Shown here: in pieces, positions 61,471-64,000 of the stretch
How the letters are laid out: every line of letters begins with the position of its first letter
Numbering within the stretch: position 1 is the first letter of the stretch
NCBI RefSeq assembly: GCF_900107725.1
Contig: NZ_FNQO01000001.1
Coordinates: forward strand, 1,790,458 to 1,854,457
Source: Microbulbifer marinus
GTDB taxonomy: Bacteria > Pseudomonadota > Gammaproteobacteria > Pseudomonadales > Cellvibrionaceae
Direction of reading: 5' to 3'
DNA length: 64,000 bases
Program-made: the position numbers and the translations under genes
The notes under the pieces: model-generated
What the model was told of the DNA's origin: nothing
Databases searched by the model: none
The model's input: the letters and a program-made list of their open reading frames with translations, nothing else

Positions 61471-63744
61471 ATGAGCAAATCCCCAATAGCTGCGTTTAAC
61501 TCGCTGGACGCCAAAAAATACAGCAACCCTATTCCCGCGCGCGAGTTCATTATGAGCTTGCTCGAAAAAAATAAGAAAACACTGGATCGGGAGCAGCTGG
61601 CGAAAGCGCTGCAACTCTCCTGTGATGAACAGAAAGAAGCATTGCGTCGCCGTTTGCGTGCAATGGAGCGCGACGGACAAATACTCTTCGATCACAGCAA
61701 AGGCTACAGCCTGGTGAAACCCGAAGATCTAGTGAGCGGCCGTGTGATCGGTCACCCGGACGGTTTCGGCTTCCTAAACAGTGATGCATCCGAAGAAGAC
61801 CTGTTTTTATCCGACAACGAAATGCTGACTGTCTTTGACGGTGACCGCGTTCAGGCCCGCATCAGCGGTATCGATCGCCGCGGCCGCAAAATGGGCGTTA
61901 TTGTCAATGTAGTTGAACGCAACACCACTCACCTGGTGGGCCGCGTACAGTTCGAAGACGATCATTATTTTCTCAAACCGGAAAACAGTCGTATCGCCCA
62001 CGAGATTGACCTTGATCGCGACCACTTGATGGGCGCACGGCCAGGTCAGTATGTGTTCGTCAAGCTCATAGAATTCCCCAGCCGTCGCTACAATGCCTTC
62101 GGGCGCGTAACCGAGTTGCTTGGGGATTCGATGGGACCCGGCATGGAGATCGATGTCGCAATCCGCGGTCACGGTATTCCGCACAGCTGGCCACAGGATG
62201 CCGTCCAGTCAGCAAAGCGACTGGGCAGTACCGTACCCGAGGCCGACAAACTACACCGCGCCGATTTGCGAGAACTGCCGTTTGTGACCATCGACGGTGA
62301 AGATGCCAAGGACTTCGACGATGCGGTGTATTGTGAAAAGGCTGCTTCCGGCGGCTGGCGCCTGTTCGTGGCCATTGCAGATGTTTCCCACTATGTCGCA
62401 CCTGCAAGCGCGCTGGATGTGGAAGCGCAGAATCGCGCTACTTCCGTGTACTTCCCCGATCGCGTGGTGCCGATGCTGCCGGAGTCGCTGTCTAACGGGT
62501 TGTGCTCGCTCAATCCACAGGTAGACCGGCTGGTAATGGTCTGCGAGATGAGCATCAGCAAGTCCGGCAAAATGACCGACTATACCTTCTCCGAAGGGGT
62601 AATCCACTCGCATGCCAGGCTTACCTACAACCAGGTAAACGCGTTCATTACCGCACCGGAATCGCGCGTGGGGCGTGAGACCGCTCGCCGACTCGGCACT
62701 ACCGCCCCGCACATCCACGCGCTGCACCAGCTGTATGCCGCGTTGAAAGCAGCCCGCACAAAGCGTGGGGCAATGGATTTTGAAAAGCCGGAAGTACAGT
62801 TCGAATTTACCGACGACCGCAAGATCGAACGGATCGTCCCGGTCAACCGCAACGATGCGCACAAGATGATCGAAGAGTTCATGCTGAGCGCCAACGTGGC
62901 GACCGCAGACTTCCTCAAACGCCAGAAGATACCAACTCTGTATCGCGTGCATGAAGGCCCGCGCGATAAGAAACTGACCATCCTGCGCGCCTTCCTGAAT
63001 GCCAAGGGGCTTAAGCTGGCCGGTGGCGACAAGCCCTCGCCCGCGCACTACGACCAGCTACTGCGCAGTATTGAGCAGCGACCGGACGCGCAGACGATCC
63101 GTACCATGATGCTGCGATCACTCAGTCAGGCGGAGTACAGCCCGGATAACCAAGGACACTTTGGCCTGGCTTATTCCGCGTATGCGCACTTCACCTCGCC
63201 CATTCGCCGGTACCCGGACTTGCTGGTGCACAGAGCGATCCGTTCGGTGATCCGTCGGGAAAAGCAGCAGAACCCGCTTCGTCGTGCGCTTAAATTCGTC
63301 TTGGGTGGAGGCGACGCACCGGTGCAGCGTTTCGAAAACGCAAAAACCCTCGCACCCGCTAAAAGTTACCCCTATGACAATTCGGCGATGCAGGCTCTCG
63401 CGGTACATTGCTCTAACGCTTCGCGCCGCGCTGACAAGGCGAGCTGGGATGTCGAGGCCTGGCTGAAGTGCGAGTACATGCAGGACTTTATCGGCGATAC
63501 CTTTCACGGGGTAGTGAGTAGCGTCACGCACTTTGGGCTGTTTATCGAGATCAGTGAGACACAGGTTGAAGGCCTGGTGCATATATCTGCACTGAAAAAG
63601 GACTACTACAACTTTGATGCGTCCGCGCAGCGTCTTATCGGCGAGCGGGGCAACAGCAGCTTTGCTATCGGCGATGAGATCAAGGTGCGTGTTGCAGCCG
63701 TCGATATGGAGCGACGGAAAATCGAATTTACGCTGGCCCATTAG
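61471..63744 (+). CDS. rnr: Ribonuclease R
   Basis: 757 residues. N-terminal helix-turn-helix (about 20-80), two cold-shock-like OB domains, the RNB catalytic domain with TIDGEDAKDFDDAVYCE (the Asp cluster) and the tail HFTSPIRRYPDLLVHRAI, and a C-terminal S1 domain ending IEFTLAH. It stops right after S1; the Lys-rich tail that E. coli RNase R carries (813 residues) is absent. 3'-5' exonuclease for structured RNA, which in E. coli degrades tmRNA-tagged mRNAs and is controlled by SmpB-tmRNA. GAGAGG precedes the ATG. Confidence 0.95.
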   Translation: MSKSPIAAFNSLDAKKYSNPIPAREFIMSLLEKNKKTLDREQLAKALQLSCDEQKEALRRRLRAMERDGQILFDHSKGYSLVKPEDLVSGRVIGHPDGFGFLNSDASEEDLFLSDNEMLTVFDGDRVQARISGIDRRGRKMGVIVNVVERNTTHLVGRVQFEDDHYFLKPENSRIAHEIDLDRDHLMGARPGQYVFVKLIEFPSRRYNAFGRVTELLGDSMGPGMEIDVAIRGHGIPHSWPQDAVQSAKRLGSTVPEADKLHRADLRELPFVTIDGEDAKDFDDAVYCEKAASGGWRLFVAIADVSHYVAPASALDVEAQNRATSVYFPDRVVPMLPESLSNGLCSLNPQVDRLVMVCEMSISKSGKMTDYTFSEGVIHSHARLTYNQVNAFITAPESRVGRETARRLGTTAPHIHALHQLYAALKAARTKRGAMDFEKPEVQFEFTDDRKIERIVPVNRNDAHKMIEEFMLSANVATADFLKRQKIPTLYRVHEGPRDKKLTILRAFLNAKGLKLAGGDKPSPAHYDQLLRSIEQRPDAQTIRTMMLRSLSQAEYSPDNQGHFGLAYSAYAHFTSPIRRYPDLLVHRAIRSVIRREKQQNPLRRALKFVLGGGDAPVQRFENAKTLAPAKSYPYDNSAMQALAVHCSNASRRADKASWDVEAWLKCEYMQDFIGDTFHGVVSSVTHFGLFIEISETQVEGLVHISALKKDYYNFDASAQRLIGERGNSSFAIGDEIKVRVAAVDMERRKIEFTLAH

Positions 63745-63766
63745 AATTCAAGTAGAAACATCGAAA

Positions 63767-63785
63767 ACTCCCGCCATCCCACCAA
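63767..63785 (+). repeat. Imperfect copy of the tmRNA 3' end
   Basis: ACTCCCGCCATC-CCACCAA repeats tmRNA 60536-60555 (ACTCCCGCCATC-T-CCACCAA) with a single base missing. A shorter copy, ACTCCCGCCAT, is at 60710-60720. Such copies can be attachment-site remnants of integrative elements that use ssrA, or part of a dispersed repeat. Confidence 0.65.
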
Positions 63786-63831
63786 ATTAAGAAGGCCCGC
63801 TACCGAAAGGTAGCGGGCCTTCTTAATTTGG
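63782..63831. terminator. Perfect 23-bp GAAA-loop hairpin (rnr terminator)
   Basis: Arms 63782-63804 and 63809-63831 are fully complementary over 23 bp (CCAAATTAAGAAGGCCCGC... / ...GCGGGCCTTCTTAATTTGG) around a GAAA tetraloop. The T-rich right arm gives termination potential in both directions. It starts inside the tmRNA 3'-end copy. Confidence 0.85.
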
Positions 63832-64000
63832 CAGAGTGACAACAGTGGAACATAAAGCGCCGCGTTCGATCAGCGCGACCAACGTAACGAGTAAGCCTCA
63901 GGGCACCTCAACAGGGCCTCCTCTACTGAAATACCCAATACCCCACCTGCTCAGTGGTGTGCGAGCGCTCAGCCTGTGATATCTGGTCCTCATCCACAGA
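63832..64000. other. Right-edge non-coding sequence
   Basis: 169 bp with no gene. 63853-63878 (TAAAGCGCCGCGTTCGATCA...GCGCG) resembles 60623-60650 after ssrA (TAAAGCGCCCGGGTTCGATCA...ACGCGC), so part of the ssrA downstream element is repeated here too. Confidence 0.5.

Overview
The window is a high-GC gammaproteobacterial chromosome segment with no rRNA, tRNA cluster, integrase, transposase or CRISPR array. The gene set (fur-bamE-ratAB, smpB-ssrA, recN beside grpE-dnaK-dnaJ, dapB and carAB close together) is typical of Pseudomonadales/Cellvibrionales. The tmRNA encodes the tag ANDDNYGAQLAA, which I associate with Saccharophagus/Microbulbifer-type marine bacteria, so a Microbulbifer-like organism is my best guess. 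That is an inference, not a demonstrated identity.

Layout. 1-4.0 kb: the edge-cut start of an S41 peptidase lipoprotein, then pntA-pntB transhydrogenase, all leftward. 4.8-15.9 kb: a complete assimilatory nitrate module: nasT (ANTAR antiterminator), nasS (cytoplasmic nitrate sensor), a NarK/NasA transporter, a fused PP2C phosphatase/Ser-Thr kinase, nirB, nirD and nasA (Mo nitrate reductase). Three promoter-like elements with identical geometry, TGGCAC-N5-TTGA, stand before nasT, the transporter and nirB. Each is followed by hairpins or a terminator before the gene. 16-21 kb: VOC and dienelactone-hydrolase family proteins, then soxR divergent from an MFS exporter across a perfect SoxR box, then a YadGH-type ABC exporter. 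21.5-26.8 kb: a TetR regulator divergent from an RND efflux adaptor and pump.

26.8-36 kb (leftward): an MBL hydrolase, a GDPD, an uncharacterised translationally coupled pair (VWA lipoprotein plus coiled-coil membrane protein), a seven-FG-GAP-repeat secreted protein, and a three-gene HlyD/ABC exporter. 36.4-37.2 kb: a CsgD/VpsT-like LuxR regulator overlapping a 56-residue lipoprotein ORF. 37.4-46.2 kb (leftward): greA, carB, carA, a YfiR-family protein, a RimB-like/RimK ATP-grasp fusion, and dapB. 46.3-47.8 kb: a DksA/TraR zinc-finger protein and two tandem paralogous secreted helical proteins.

47.9-52 kb: grpE-dnaK-dnaJ, leftward, behind a clear sigma-32 promoter. 52.2-60 kb: recN (LexA-like box), a PlsC-like acyltransferase, fur, bamE, ratAB, and smpB sandwiched between two sodium-symporter genes. 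60.1-64 kb: tmRNA (ssrA), a compact multi-hairpin element, a cold-shock protein and RNase R. This last stretch is closed by an imperfect copy of the tmRNA 3' end fused to a perfect 23-bp hairpin.

The strongest leads for something not described are: the unusual sigma-54-like promoter set with structured leaders in the nitrate module; the two hairpins with complementary 18-nt loops after yadH; the CsgD-like/lipoprotein overlap; the VWA/membrane pair; and the cspA-rnr segment bracketed by tmRNA 3'-end repeats.
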